This document shows positions 13,701 through 28,700 of a stretch of DNA of 64,000 nucleotides, piece by piece (within the stretch, counting starts at the first letter, position 1; each line of letters starts with the position of its first letter). Under the pieces are notes generated by a model, which saw only the letters and a program-made list of their open reading frames with translations, searched no databases and was not told the DNA's origin. The position numbers and the translations under genes are program-made. Origin of the DNA: Pelodera strongyloides (taxonomy: Eukaryota; Nematoda; Chromadorea; Rhabditida; Rhabditidae); contig JAANDG010000105.1 of NCBI GenBank assembly GCA_036852015.1, forward strand, positions 62,001-126,000, given 5' to 3'.

Positions 13701-16700
13701 AATGAACGTTCCATCCATTACTCCTATTTTCGTCCTCTCATATATAAAAATACCCCCACGTGCCTTTGTCTTAAGTTAGATATGTAAAATATCCAATATG
13801 CTACTTTCGCCGAGAAATAATGTAAAACATCATTTAAATGAGCAATGGAACCCTTGACTCTTTTCATAAGTGTTCTTGGATGGTGTAAGTAAGCGGTTAT
13901 AAATAACGGATGCAACACACATTGTGCAACCGGGTGCCATGTGGCAGATCAGCCCTTTTTCCCGGCCAATATAAAGTCGGCCGCACATTTGGTGGAGCAT
14001 TTATAAAAGTGCCGCATTTGCCATTTTCTACTCCACTTTATGACAGCCGAAGCGCTTTGTAAAATCTGTTTCAATGAAATCAACAGGTCTTCTTCTAAGG
14101 AAGCAAAGTTATGTCACTGATACTTCGATACCTTTATTTGCATCTCTTTTCACACACGCACATCAGATTCACATGATTTTTGAACGCCTTTAGTAGCTAT
14201 GGGCATTTTCAAAAAAAGCACATAAAATAAACTTCTGTAAATATGGAAATATTATGACATTTGTTTCTTATTGCGTCTGATCAAGAACCTGTGTTCCCTC
14301 CATTACTACATATTTCAATATGGCGCAAATTCAAGTTTCCTAGAGGAAGGCACCCCTTTTCATCTAAAATTATATCAGGAAGTTTGATTTTTGCCGCAGT
14401 ATCTGTCTGCATAAAAATTAAAGTTCTACTAACTCTGTCGTGAGTGTCAATTTCATACAATGGCTTTCACTTTTTAGATTTTTCATGAACAAATTGCTAA
14501 TTTATGTAAATTATTTAATAGCATTTCCTAGTGATAGGCTCTTCATTGACAATTGGTTTATTTGTCATAAAAAAAAGAAAAAAAAGGTCCTATTTGGGTT
14601 TCAGGTGTCCTCTAATGGTCAGTGTGAAAACAAAATTTGTTACATGGCAATTAAATTAAATTTATTGTTCGATATAAAGTCCTTTTTCTTTATAATTATC
14701 CTCAATAGTTTGCGAGAAGACAATGTCGAGTGCACTTCCGTACAGTTGAGCTCCTACTGGCTTTTATTGGTTTATATGTAGTTACCATTTGCACTAGACT
14801 TAATGATTATGATCGCAAATTTATTCAAGTAATGTGCTAGGTCACCCTTAAAACACGAAATCCATGGCGAAGGTATTACTTCGCAAATCTTACTCCTGTA
14901 ATTGTTGCTAGTCAGACTTGGTACAAAGTGCAACGAAATTTAAGCTAACGTGTCATAGAGAAGACACCGTTTTGCACGTCATTGCCCTTATTCGGGACTC
15001 TTTTTTGCTTCTTTTGTGATTAGATGTGTCAAATGTCTCATTAGACGTATTGCCTATTTCTCCTGTTAGACTTATTTTTGGATATAACGAGCGTTTAGTT
15101 CGGTACGACTCGTAAATATTCACAATCCATTACAAACGACAATTCTGTTTGTAAAGCAAATTGTTTATATAAAAAAGATAAAGTGTACCTATCAACCAAA
15201 TCCGCAGAAACGGTGCACCATGGTAAAGTTCATTTCTGAAGCCGGATATACTGGCCTTTAAACTTCCCGGAGGCCGCTTTTCTCAAATATGAAAATTAGT
15301 TGTCTTTCTTTGTTCTGGTTCGAAATTAAGCAACATGCCCTAATTTGAAGGGACTTTATCGAATACACTCCCTAAATTAATCTGCACATCTTCATTTACA
15401 TTCCGTGTTTTCCTCATATAATCATTTTTTGCACTACCATTAAAATAATCAGCGATATTTTTCCTTGCCTGACATAAAACTCCCACAAGAATACAAAATT
15501 TGTAGTCGATTTTCAATCGCGGCGGCTACTCACAATAACTACAATCGGAACGGCGTTTTACGCTCCCTCACGTATTTAACCAAATTTCTGATACAAAAAT
15601 TCTTATATATTACATATATGTCGCCATTGCTCCGATTAAACAGTTGCGCTTTTGCGTTTGAGAAATATTCGTGTATTACGAAAAATAGTACTATTTTTTT
15701 GCGCAATATACATTCTGAACTTTCTGTAACCCAATAATCCTCGGCAGTTGTTTTGCATTAAATGAAATTTTGGTCACTGTCCAATCAGTGTTCTTCCAAG
15801 CCAAGATGTATAAGTGAAATCAGTACGCTTCGTTAAACGTTCGTGTGGAAATTTGACCTATTTTGAGCACTGCCTGAAGCTATACGTTCTCCTCTAAAGT
15901 AGAATACTATTTTTTTTCTGTGTCACAGCAATAAATGCACTTTTTGTGATTCAGTTGCCGACCTTATTTTGATATCATTTGACATTTCTACATAATTAGT
16001 AAACTTCGCTTCTGGTAAAACTACAAGCTTTTGGACCTTGCTTATATTTGTTTGCTACTATTTTCTTCAAAACATAATTTCTTTTCTTCCAGAGACGACG
16101 AGGATTCGGCGGGGTCTTCTGCTCTCTCACGGTCTTCAGATAGTGAAGTGATCGACCTCGGACCCCATATTACCAAAGTATGTTTGGCGCGAACAAAACT
16201 TAAACACTAGGCGGTTTCTTGGACGGCAATATGAAAAGGCAAACACGATTGAACCCATTTCTGCCAGAGAAAAGCTGTAGCTCTATCTGGGTCCCGTGCC
16301 TTTTTTTTAATTTCTGCGTTTTTTTCACTTGGGTTTTCGAAAAATGATTGAGTTTAGAAAGTTCTTGTGAATTTAGATAGTATTTATTTTCAGCATATTT
16401 AGCCCAACTGATGGATTTTCTCGCTGTTCTGGCGATCGTCATCAAGCCAATAATCCCATATATAATTATAAAAGCATGATACTGTTAAGTCAATAAATGT
16501 ATTATTTATTGTTTTGACTCTTTTCCAGCCCCTCGAATATCTCGGAGACGAAAGTCAACTCGAGCGCTACGAACGAATTCTGCAAAAGCCACAAGTGATG
16601 GGAAGCCTTGAGAAGTTAATCAGGTCGGCAACCTTTTTAATCAGCTATTGTGTGGTTTAGTGTTTTGTGTATCCACTACCTCACATGGACATGTCATCGC

Positions 16701-19700
16701 CCCGAGGCCTTCGGATCGAAGAGCCACTGATGCCGCTGCTACGTTCCTCATCAGAAGTATTCCCCAGGAATTTGCCCCAAGAAAATGTTTAGCAAACACT
16801 GAGTAACACATTGGATTCACAGTATAGATACATATATGTGCAATGACAGCCTTAATTCTACTCTTTTCTTACCAAAGACAGGCGTTCTTGTCCTTTTTTG
16901 CCTATTTCCCTCCATTAGCCAATCGAACGGGTGTAGTTCCTTTTTTGTATCAGTTTTGATGAAAGGATTCGATTCTACTCATTTTCATGGAACCCTCGAC
17001 ATTTGCTTTTCAATGGTTAGCCTCCAATTAATTAGCAGCCCAAGAGTTTATTTTGGCTGAAAAACTGTTGGTTTAAAGTGTTTAGTCGGCCACTAAAGCA
17101 TGTGTTCATGAGATAACTAGATATAACCAGTAACTATGTTAACTTGAACTGCTAAGGCCTAACTTCATTTACCAACTAAACAAATTTTCCGCTTTTTTGC
17201 AAGTTTTATTTAACAGTAAAGCCTGACGCATTTCACTTCTGAATGTCACGCTCGGAAACGACGAAAAAGCGTGATTCCTGCCTTTTGGTGTCTGGATTTG
17301 GGGGTCTCAGTTGCACGTTGGCAACATAGACCTCGAGATTAGAAACCAATGCTTATGAATATTAATGTGGCTTGATAGGTGTTGCGAAGTGCAGGAAGTA
17401 ATGCTGAATATTCAGAATCTGCACTTTTTCCAGCTTTTCTTATAGAACTTCGTGACTTTGTTACTCTTCAAGGGGGGAGGGACATCATCAAAGCACAGAA
17501 ATGTGTATTCCAGGTTCTACATTGACTTCATTTCCTTGATAGTCCTATTTATTATTCATCGGCAGATCCAATTCATTGAGTGATGACCATTGCTAAGAAT
17601 GCGGAAGTAGCCACGTTGAAACAGTTCAAATCCTCTTTTCCGCTCTATTTTTTTTTGGACATCAGCTGTCAAGTTTACACGTGTTACATCACTCAATGAC
17701 AGACTTTTTTATATTGTCCATGATGAAATAATAAACTTTCTCCTTTAATAAAACAATTCGTCGCACGTATCCAGGAGGGCTTACTTTTTTCTCTTCTTTT
17801 TGACTTTAGTATATGCAGCGTAAATGCCTAGGTAAATACTTTTTATTGTGGCATTAGAACGTCTTACTAGGACATTTTATATTCATTTATAACAATTTGA
17901 TAGTTTTCATAAAGTAAAATTGGTTGACGTTATTTAATGTTGTGCTCTCACTCTTCCAGTTTATGATTTTCAACTCCAAATCCAGTGTTTTGAAGTTCTC
18001 TCGAGAAGAGTCCAAAGTAGCCGCCTCATATACGCCGCCGCCGTCATAGTAGAGATTCAGCAGTGAAATGAACCGTACACAAATTGAGCAGTTTATGGCC
18101 GAGTCGAGTTCGTGGAGTGCGACAAAAATCTCTTCTCTGACTTTTCCAGCTTTATACCTATACTTTCGGAATCCGACGACGGGAACCCCCGCCATACTTG
18201 TAGCGTAGCCCAAAGTATCTTGAAAAAAATTGTTGAAAATGCAAATTAACCACTCCACTGTTATTACATTTAACTAGCCTAGGAAATATCCTTTTGTGAA
18301 TTTTTCACTACGTTGTTTGGTATTGACATGAGGCAAAATCAACCTATAATGGATCGAAAATCACAACAGGTCCGTTCATGCCTTTCGATGTTCTTACTGG
18401 ACAGTGCTACAACGCAGGCCTTTCCACCGTTCAATTTCTGTTGAAAATCTACAACCTGGCATCACTGAGAATACTCATCATATTGTTTCCTTCACTGTCA
18501 AATATTCGGGTGCTCATGGTCGTTGTCTAGGTGTCAACTCTCCCATTTGTGTTCTAACTTTCTGATTCGCAATCCGAAATGACTTTCGGTGCCTCTTAGG
18601 TGTCCACTTCACTTCAGCCAAGCCATCTTATCCCACTCGCTCCTCTTCATAACTTCTGAAGGGAACGGGCAATCTGAGCCAAGTTCCTACTTGCCAGCCC
18701 CCCACAGCATCGGAAATAGCACCATCATCAATTCTAATCGCTTATCCTATTTTCCTGCAAATCTTTTTGTTCTCATCATTTTTCTAAACATCAACAGTTA
18801 GCTTGAAATTAGCTGGGAATTGATATTTGATTTGGAAATTGCGATTTATTAATTATCTTCCGCCTGATAAATGCTGACATTCAGACAAACTGAACCCATA
18901 GAGTTTGCTTGATCAGAATATTTTCCATGTGTAGCATATACTTGAAACTTCTAGCAGACATTGATATATAGAGTGCGACGCTTCTAGTAACCTTGTTTGT
19001 TCAAAATACATAAGTGTGAAGATTTCGTTTCAAAACTTCCAAATATCAAATATTTATACACTATACATGAATCTCGCCTACGGAAGAAGAGCAAACTTCT
19101 AGAATCTTATTTAACTCATTAAGAGAATAATAGCAAAAACGTTGTGTGTTAGCGCCGAACTTGTTCTTGGTATCTCCCATAAAATATTGTCACCTTTGCC
19201 AAAAAAATGTATAAAATTATTCGTGATCCCGCAGTGTTTTATTTGTGCCGCTAACTAGAGGTTACCTACATTGAAGCGGGCATAATTAGCAGAAATTGTG
19301 TTCGTGCTTCTATTTGAATAAGAGACTAATGGGGCTATAGATATTCATGCTCTGCATTCACGCTTCTCAATGAAAATGTGTATACCACAATGAAGAAACG
19401 AATGTAATACTATCAAACACGGGAAATTTTGAACATACTATGTTCCTGAACTATGTATCCTACCTTTTTACTTTATCTAAAAAAAATGCTTCTTTGTTTC
19501 GCTGCAAACACTAAATACCCAATTTACTTCCTGATTACGTGCAGCCAGTAATTAGGTACGTTGATTAAATATGTCATGAAGCTCAGCATCATCATATAAG
19601 GATGTTATTGCCTCAAAATCTATTTTGGCCGCTTTCCATTTAATAACACGGACCCGAGCACCGGGCATAAGGATGGATGAGTATGAAGTTATGAAGCAGT

Positions 19701-22700
19701 TTTCAATTTTGAACATCCCCCACTTATACATCGTAAGGCATCCAATCATAACATCAATAAGTACATCCGCAATCTTTGAAACTCTTAGAACGCTTGGAAT
19801 CCCCTGGGCTTTTCTTGTGATATTAAACTAAACTGGTTTTTATACTACTTTATTTCCGAAAATTGACATCCTAGTACTAAACATATGTAGTACTAGTGTT
19901 CCCTCGCTTCTGAACTTACGACCTTTCAAACAACAAGTTCAACGATCTTGAGATAATACAATGAATCAAATGCAACGAGTGCACTACTTACTTAATTGAA
20001 TTTATTCATTATGAACATCAAGTATCCAAAGAATGAACTAAGGAACATTTATCACAGTTGATATTGAGTGCACGTAAACACTGCGAATATAGAGTTTGCT
20101 AAATTTGTCGGAAATCGCTATTTACAGTAATTCCACGACGCATAATAATGGTTGTGTGCGCTTGGAAGTTTCAGACAATAGTTTTATTTACAATTTTAGG
20201 GACTTTTCTTTTATGTATCAATGTATAGTGCTAAAAATGTTAGTCGACAGAAATTACCTTCCGGTCAAATAAGTACGCAACTAGCATAAGATTTTGTTCA
20301 ATGTTCTGACATTGACGCCAGTCTGGTCTGATCATAAAATATGTTTTGCCATTTTCCCATTTCAAATATAAAAGTGTAATATTCATGTTTTAAGAAAAAC
20401 ATTAATTTATGAGCCCATTTGACTATACCCATTGTAATACCATGACACATTTGCCTCACAATCATACACGATTCGCAAATTTTCAGTCTTTGGATTTAAG
20501 CCTTCCACCATCGACTCCCAGTTTTACCAGATATTTTCGATCTTCCTTTTAATTGATTTTGGCACAAGAAAGTAGATGCTTAGGATACCCACCGACATTA
20601 AATTGCCCAATAACGAGTCATATGTACATGAGCACCATAACACTCATCGGATTTTCATGTTGCCAAATATTTCACGCATAAACTCCCCCTGTTTTGCCCG
20701 ATTTGTGTCTGTGTGTTCATTTTCGAGTCAATGCGGGGTACATCATAAGTCAGCTTCGTCCATGCGGTAAACTCACTCGTTTTGAACATCTGGAAATTCG
20801 CCAATAATAGAAAAATAGCCCTGATTAAGCATTTCCTCGTACTCTTTGTGTTATTTTAGCCAAAGTAGTTGTGTGAGTCGCCAGTATAGAGTATTGAAAT
20901 AATCCAATAACTGAGAATAATAAATCATCGGGTGTTTGTTGTGATAACGGCTAGCAATGTATTCGATCAAAGAGAAAGATAAGCGATATCGTGGGCCTTT
21001 TAAAAACAGGTGTTTAGTATTGGTCTGAACGGCTACGCTCAAGCGTTGGTCGTCCAGTTTGTGGAATTTTGTTTTTGTATGCTACTCCAATACAATAGCG
21101 TCCAAGTTTCACGTTTTATTGCTGAAAAAAAATAGAAACGAAATATATTCACCACACACCTTACCCTTCTAGAGGTATCGTTTGCGCATCTAGGACGACA
21201 TGTGATGTGTGTGGCCCTTCTTATGCTAACTCTGATAATTGGGATTTCAAACCTTTTTTGCCTTGTATAATTCGTGTTCATATACATGAAATCCCTAGAC
21301 GATTCACACACCAAATCATGCAAAACCGCATGTGCACGAATTCGCATTGTTCTCTAATTATTCAATAACTTTACGATTTCTTTATGCGCGTGACTAAAAT
21401 ATATAGAAATATCATCTGGCTTCAACTTTTACTTTTTGTTGCTTTTTGTTCTCTAGCAGGGTTTGCTTTTATTTATGTCGTTGTAATTGGAAAGATACGA
21501 CTTGCAGTTGTATTTTAAGGCACATTATATGTAATCGCTCATTGTCAAACTCCATAATATGGACTAGTTTTCGTGAAGACCGTAGTCGAACAACTTATAC
21601 ATTCACCTGATCAATTTCCCCTGATCACCCATCTCAATTGCCTCGTCAATTTGATTGTTTTTCTTGTACGCCTATTCGTTTTGAAGGGAAGAGAGGGTTA
21701 TCCCAACCAACTCCATTCCATCTGTGTTTACATGGGGGAATGGGGGGACGCATTCCCAAGGGGGCATCAGCCCCTATCCTCTTCTCGAATTCTGAAAAAA
21801 ATATTGGACACACATCATCCAATAACCGACTTACTTACCTGTCATGGGTGCTTGTTATGGAAATTTAGCACGGCGCAAGAGTCCCCGAAGATTGTGTTCG
21901 TAAAAGGAAATTGTAGAATCCATGTAGAACTTTCTTGCGCAAATTTCGCGAATTTCGCAAATGAACTTTGTTCAACACAGAAACGTTCTTCATAACGTGT
22001 GTTTACGTGGGCCTGACCTTTTAGAGAAGTGTGCAACTACCTTGGGAGAAAGTGAATCGCATAGGAGAATTTCAAAAATTATGCCGCCTGGCACGTGCTG
22101 CATAATAAGCTGTTCTCTTAAGGCGATGTAAGAGGAAATAGATTCCTATGTTGTACTTTATTTCACAACAAGTTTGTACAGGTTGATCCACTCAATGTGA
22201 GAATAACCGTGTATTTCATCACCTAAAAAATATAGGTAATTTATCATCATCCATCTTCCAATGCACAAGAATAGCGAAATTGTGTCATCAAAGAAATAGC
22301 ATGACTATAAAACTCAATTTGGTCACATCGGTTTGGAGCTAATTTCCTTGCCTACCTTTCCTACCTATCTTTAAATTCAATTCAATTTGTCCCGGTATCA
22401 TTGGCAGGTTGAGGAAGATGATTGAAAGTTACATCCACCGTAGACACACACGTGTCCAATGCATAAAGGCATCCAGTGGTCTATGTAACAGTGAACTCAT
22501 AATTGTCGCCCATACTTTCCCTTCATATGCGATTGAGAATTGTGCATAGGTGTAAATGAGGATCACTAGCTACTCGGCTGCCACATGTTCTGTAAATAAT
22601 TCCCCAGGAAACACAGTATCACATAATATGTCCCCAATGTAGTTGAAACGTATCATGCTACGCCAAAAAAGGACTAATACGCAGTAGTAGCGCTTATGCG

Positions 22701-25700
22701 TAATCTACCTAAAAAATACGAGGATTTTAGAAACATTGTCCCGAAAATGGCTTTGCCAATATCTGTTTTAATGGTTTTCTATGCATATAATTGGCAATAA
22801 CACATAAGCTGGCTTCATACGTAGTGTTGAAATGTCTGTAGATAATGGTTTGTAATGGAATGGCGGTATCTTAGAAATGGTCTTCTTGTCCCGAGGGGAT
22901 CGGACTCCGCGCAGTCCCTGGCCCCGTCTCTTGGCCGCCTTTTTGTCGTTTTCCCAAGACCCTATTATTGTCCGTATCCTTTTCATTTCTACCGATCCTT
23001 CTGCTTTTCATCTCATGTACAAGTTCTTAGTTGTAACATACACTGCACTTCTGTCTAGAATGTTGATATAGCCAAAACATTATGCATACATTATTGCATT
23101 GCTGCACAACAATATGGTTCACATGACTGGCAAGGAAAATTACATAGGTAAAAATTATAGAAATGAGCAGCGTATATTGTGATGACTTTATAAAAAAACA
23201 CAGAACGAAGCAGCGACATCTTGTAAAACACTAAACATCGCAGAACTTCTACAAACGTGAGCCTAGATAATCACGGGCACGATCCTTAATTATTTACTGC
23301 CGTGCATTAAGTAGCGCTTTTCTCAATTGTTACCCTCGAGAAAAGTTTGCAGTAAACCGAGGAGGCCAATCTTTGTATGTATTTTTTTGCATGACATGTT
23401 TTTGTTGTTTTTTTTCCTCCAAAAAATCGCTCCCTAGGGATTTAAGTTGCCCCGTTGCATATCGACTGGTTAGCCAGCGGTCGATGACTTACTTATGATG
23501 CTCGTCTGATAGCCCCAAGTCAAAATGTTCGTTTCGGGAACGAAAGGCGCAATCGCAGTCATTGACGGAAACCCTTCCCAGGGGGGAATAATGGCCTTTT
23601 GCCACGGAATCCGCTAAGCACAAGAACTCCTTTTGAGAGAATAGGAGACCTGCGCGGTTTTGCTGTAAAGTTTAATAAAACCGCAAAGTGCGGACCTCCT
23701 GTATCATTGGAGTAACTCGTTATATGCCATTCTCTGTTTGTCAAGTTGTAACACTTTAGTTCACTTAAATTAGTCCTAGCTGTCTCCCTTAGGGGAACGT
23801 GCTCATATCTACTATGTATTGCCATTCAGATTTAGTTTAAAAGCACTGCACCTAGAAGACCTTTACGGGGAAGTATTTCTACTTTCATAGTGCCTTGCAA
23901 CTAAATCTACATGAACAAAACAGAGTAAAAGTAATTCGACTAAAAACCATTTTTTTCTGAAATTTTCTTTGAGGATGCGTTCGATTTCACAATCATCTTT
24001 AACGCGTAGCCAATTTCGCCTTGAAAACGCTCACAAATTGCTTGTCGCAAATGTGTCGCGAAATATTGCCTTTGCCATTTGAAGCACCTTAGCAGCTGGA
24101 AAATGTTCAATTTCACGTTCATTTTTTATCATGCATTTCCGCCTCAATAAATATTTTTGCTTATTTAGGGTATCTACTTGTAAAAATTAAAGCACTCTCC
24201 CTTAATGTCCATTTGTAATCCTAGTGGTGTCAGTAGTCAAAAAGTTTGGTCTCAACTGTCAGTTTTGCGTCTTAGGTGTGCTTCAAGCTGCTAAGCCGTT
24301 TTGCGTATGAAAAGATGCATTCACAACCTAAAAATGAGACTGTTCTGCGTTTGGATCAATCAGTTGCAAAACCTTAGTGTCAAATGGGAAATGCATAGAT
24401 ACTGCAATGACCCCGAGTAGCTGTCTAAGATCCTCTTTGAATAAACGACGATTACGCATTATATAAAGTGTGTTGTATGAAAGTGATGAGCAAGTGTCCA
24501 GTGGACACCTTGTTGCTTTCGTGTGTCTGCATGAGTGCAGTTATGATTTGTCGTTGTGACAATCCGCACAAAACATATCCACTCTTTTCACATTACAACA
24601 CACTGTTCTACTGCCACTCTTTTCCGGGACACCGAGCTGTGTTTCAACATCGAATGAAATTCTACAAACATTTATGTGATATGAATCTGCTAGTTTCTTG
24701 CATTCCATCTATACTGTGCAAACAATCATGAACGTTACAGTGTCAAGCAAGATCACAGCAAGATATATATGTCCATTTATTTATTAATCCCTCATATAGC
24801 ACGCGGGGTAATGATGTCTAGTGAAATTTTTCTATGCCTAAATACAGTTTATCCATTTTGCAACAAACAAACCACACCATGTGAGAATTTGGGTGGGCTA
24901 GATCGCAATTTAAGTAAAGGTTAATGTAGTTCTGAAAGCTCCTCTCGCCATCTTACTTCTTGTGTCAATTTTGGGAAACATAATCCGTATCATCAGATAC
25001 TTTGTGAAGGCAAAGTCAGACACCGATGCCCATTCCATTCCCAGAGATATTCGATTTCAGTAGTGGGCAAAATTAAAAGTCCCCCATTCGATTAAGCGTT
25101 TGCCGTTCCATTACCACTTCTGAAACAATTTTCTATAGTTTGTTCGCACTCGATCCATTGACGTATTTCAAAAACTTTTTTTTTCCAAACCTATCGATTT
25201 TCTTTCTCTACTATTTCGTGTGACGATCAGAAATTCTTCAATTAACTTCAGTGTTCTCATTCCTCGTTTTTTTCGCGATCATGTCGTTTCATATGTGTCA
25301 TGCTGTCAATAATATCAGCCAATAATCCTAGATGTTTTAAGCCGTTGAGTCAGTGTGTCCTGGGCACTAAATGAGCGTATACGTGCTAAATCTAGCCGAT
25401 GCGGAAGGAAACATGGTTAAAGGGTTGGTGCCATTTTCATTTGTTTTACTTAATTTTGACTTCTTCAATATCGGTAGAACCGAACCGAGCCAAGAAAATA
25501 GGTGAGTTTATGGTAGATATTTCAGTTTATGGTAGATATATCATGCTGCTAGTTACGGTACGCTATTGGCCCATTGATATACGGACAAAACAGGGGTGCA
25601 TGATGGGGTTTGCAAGTATGCAACAATTCCTTGCAAGTATGTACACGAGGTACCGTACTTTGGAACTAAGAATGAATATATAACATGAGAAATTATAAAA

Positions 25701-28700
25701 TCGTTCCAAGACTCATTTTTCCAAGACAAATTTTTCGGCATACTTGCAAACCCCATGAGGCCAAGAACATGACAATTCAAGACCCTGTCTATGTTCAAAA
25801 TCTGATATTTACTCGACAGTTTATTATCGATGGTCCCCCATAAGAGATGGGGGTTTTGTCATGTCCATAAAAAGGGGGAAGGAATGGATCTCTCCGCTTA
25901 ACTCGTTTCGGGATTGTGTCTCTGGCTCGCTGTCTAGTGTACTGCTCGCACTTCCGACTCGATTTTGAAATGCACCACTCCGGCAAGAGACACGCCATGC
26001 AAAAAGGGTTCCCCATCTCTTTAGACCAAAATGACATATATTTCTTAATTCAGAAGCATTCGTTGCATGAACTCATTGATATTTTCATTGATATTGTTTA
26101 TTTGTAAATATTGAGTAGTATCAACTGCCCCGGGATTTGTTATCGCGATGAGTTGTAAGTACAATCAATAAATACAGAATATCTTGGCCTATATATTTTA
26201 GGCTTGCGAAGGAGAAAAAGATCCTTTTGTGTAAAAAAAAGCCGCGGTAACCTCTTAGGGGTTGAACATGTTCATATTTTGTTTGCGTAATCCCGTCACA
26301 AAACTAACATCGCATCTTAGAATGAAGCGCAAAAATACTCTTTAAAAGGACGGAGTAATCCCAAAACGCCTCTTTTTCAGAGTCATATCGATTTTACAAG
26401 AGTTGACAAGTAGACGATGTAAACCAAAAGGAAAGATATTATTGACAGATCCTATCACTGATGCATATGTCAATAGGTCTATAGTACATAGAATTTACTC
26501 CATTGACTTTAGCTAATTGAAAAAGTGCGTTACTGAGGTAGTTAACTAATTTCTTTAATTGGTAGTTTCTTTGTTTGCGCGTTTATTTGCAAAGGTGGTT
26601 TTTGGTGCAGAATGATTTATATACTTTGACCAAAACATCAATGGTCTGTGTATTTTGCCCTCTTTAATTAAGGAACAGGTAAAATCATCAATTGAAGCGA
26701 AACGTGAGTTTTCAAGGAGTGAAACCATTTCTTCACTGAAATCTTCTTAACTGTGCTTTGGAACTCGTATTATCGTTCCATCACAACAATTTGATTTTGA
26801 TCATCTTCTGGTGTAAGCGCTCCCATGATATCCATGGGAAAACGCTAGCATTCCCAACAAAATAAATGAGTTCCCAAATTGAGTAAGCACTTGAATATTT
26901 TATTGCAATGAACCCAATTCTTTGTCAATTAGAGTAAATAAGTGAAAAATATCACTTCCGTTTCAATTGCAAGCCCTCTAATGCGGGTATGCAGGAGAAG
27001 AGTAGCATTCAAATGTAGATAACTCGACTGATTTTGCTTATTGTTAAAATGTTGGGTAGCTTAGAAAGTGTTCCAGATGAAAAATTGTCGTGTTCCAGAC
27101 GATCTATTTTAGAGGATTTTTGTTCTTTTTATGCTCTCCTTTTCAATGCTTAAAAGTCGAAAAGCACCGCGTATTTACTATTGAAGAACGCAATGTTTGA
27201 GTTTGCTCACTTCAGAAGCGAATCAAGTGTTATTGATACCTGCGAAATAATGTTTGTATGCCCACTTTTATTTGACAGCGGTAAAAATATAGGCACCCTG
27301 TATTATACTGAAAATTTTCCTCCGATAATGTTATCTGTTAATCCTAACTTCCTTCCGATTATCGTGTTATTCAATATCAAATAGCATTTTATGGTTTTCT
27401 TATAGGATAACCTTGATTTCATAAGTTTTTCAGACTCCCTGAAGGTCTAAGGCATTATGTCACAAAGAGGCTATATTAATTTCTGCTCCCAATTTCTATC
27501 AAAGATGAATTTGCATGCAATGCCTCAGTTTAGTCAATTCCACCCCTTCCAACCAAATGTGTAAAATCGACTTGTACGCAAAAAAAATGACGGCTAATTG
27601 TAAGGGAAATAATTAATAATTTAAATGATTAGAAAAATGCCAGGCAAGTGCACCCATCTCTTCGTTACAGACCATTATTCCTGCAGATGAAATTTACGAC
27701 CTCCAGCCTCGTTGCAGCCCCAATTTTGACTTATTTAGAATATTGCCTGCCTAGTAGCATCAAATGCTTCTATTGTTCTGGCACCATCTCCACTAACTTG
27801 CGCTTTTCGATTGATGTGCTTAACATACATGATCTATACCGCCGGGTATTCCATGCAACATCCCACTTCCACAATGTGTGCTCCTGATTTTTTAGACTAA
27901 GCAAGTCCATTAATGCTTTGTTTCAGCTCTCCTTTGCCGTCCCTTTAATGATCGTTGATTCTAAGGCAGTCATTCAAGAACATCGTTCCCCTATTGTTCT
28001 TTCTTTTGTTTCTCTGCTCACTTTATGATGTTTGACCTTCCATTATGCGACAATATCTCGATGAAATTTTACATGCAATCCAACGAATGCATTCGAAGTC
28101 ATAAAAAATTGGAGAACTCCAATCGTCATCGTATGCATTTATTATTAATTATTTTGGTTGTTTTCTTTTTTTGACGGTTGTGATGTGGTTACTTTTTATC
28201 AATGTCTGAGCGACTGAAGTCTGAGAAAATTTGATGTGAATTTTCACATTTATGTAACTACCATTTAATTTACTTCTTTCATGGAAAAGTACAGTGCCCT
28301 TCGAGAACTTCACTTGCAGTAATACGATATATACATGTTTTATTGCTAATACCTGACCAGTTGTGGCCACTTAATGCTCACAACTTACAACTGGCAAATT
28401 GGTCACCCGGGTAACATGTTACTAAAGTTATGAATGGAAGAAACTGGAAACTACTCAGACAATAAACAAACTCAAATAAATAAGAGTTGCCCTCACTCGG
28501 TGACATCTGGATAAAAACGGGTTAACTGTTATTGGCAAACCGCAAAACTAATGCCTGGAGCCACTGTGCGTTTAATTTTGCCAGTTTAATTCATTTAATT
28601 TCCGGTCGTTATCAGTTTCCACTCTCACCTACGTAATTCGCCGGAAAATATCATGAGTTTAGATGTTTTTATTTCACATCCAAATAGATAATTATCCACT

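Larger units (their letters stand above)
7742..16094 (+). other. Long intron of gene 1; little recognisable
   Basis: No convincing exon is seen in this 8.4 kb. Small direct repeats are present: TTAAGTAGTTGCTCC twice at about 7,767-7,798, ACAAGTCACACAG twice near 8,982-9,008, and a 22-bp period at 12,714-12,757. A promoter-like GC-richer patch lies at about 13,955-14,040. The frame at 10,415-10,810 (131 codons) has no splice context and no recognisable motif. Confidence 0.4.
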
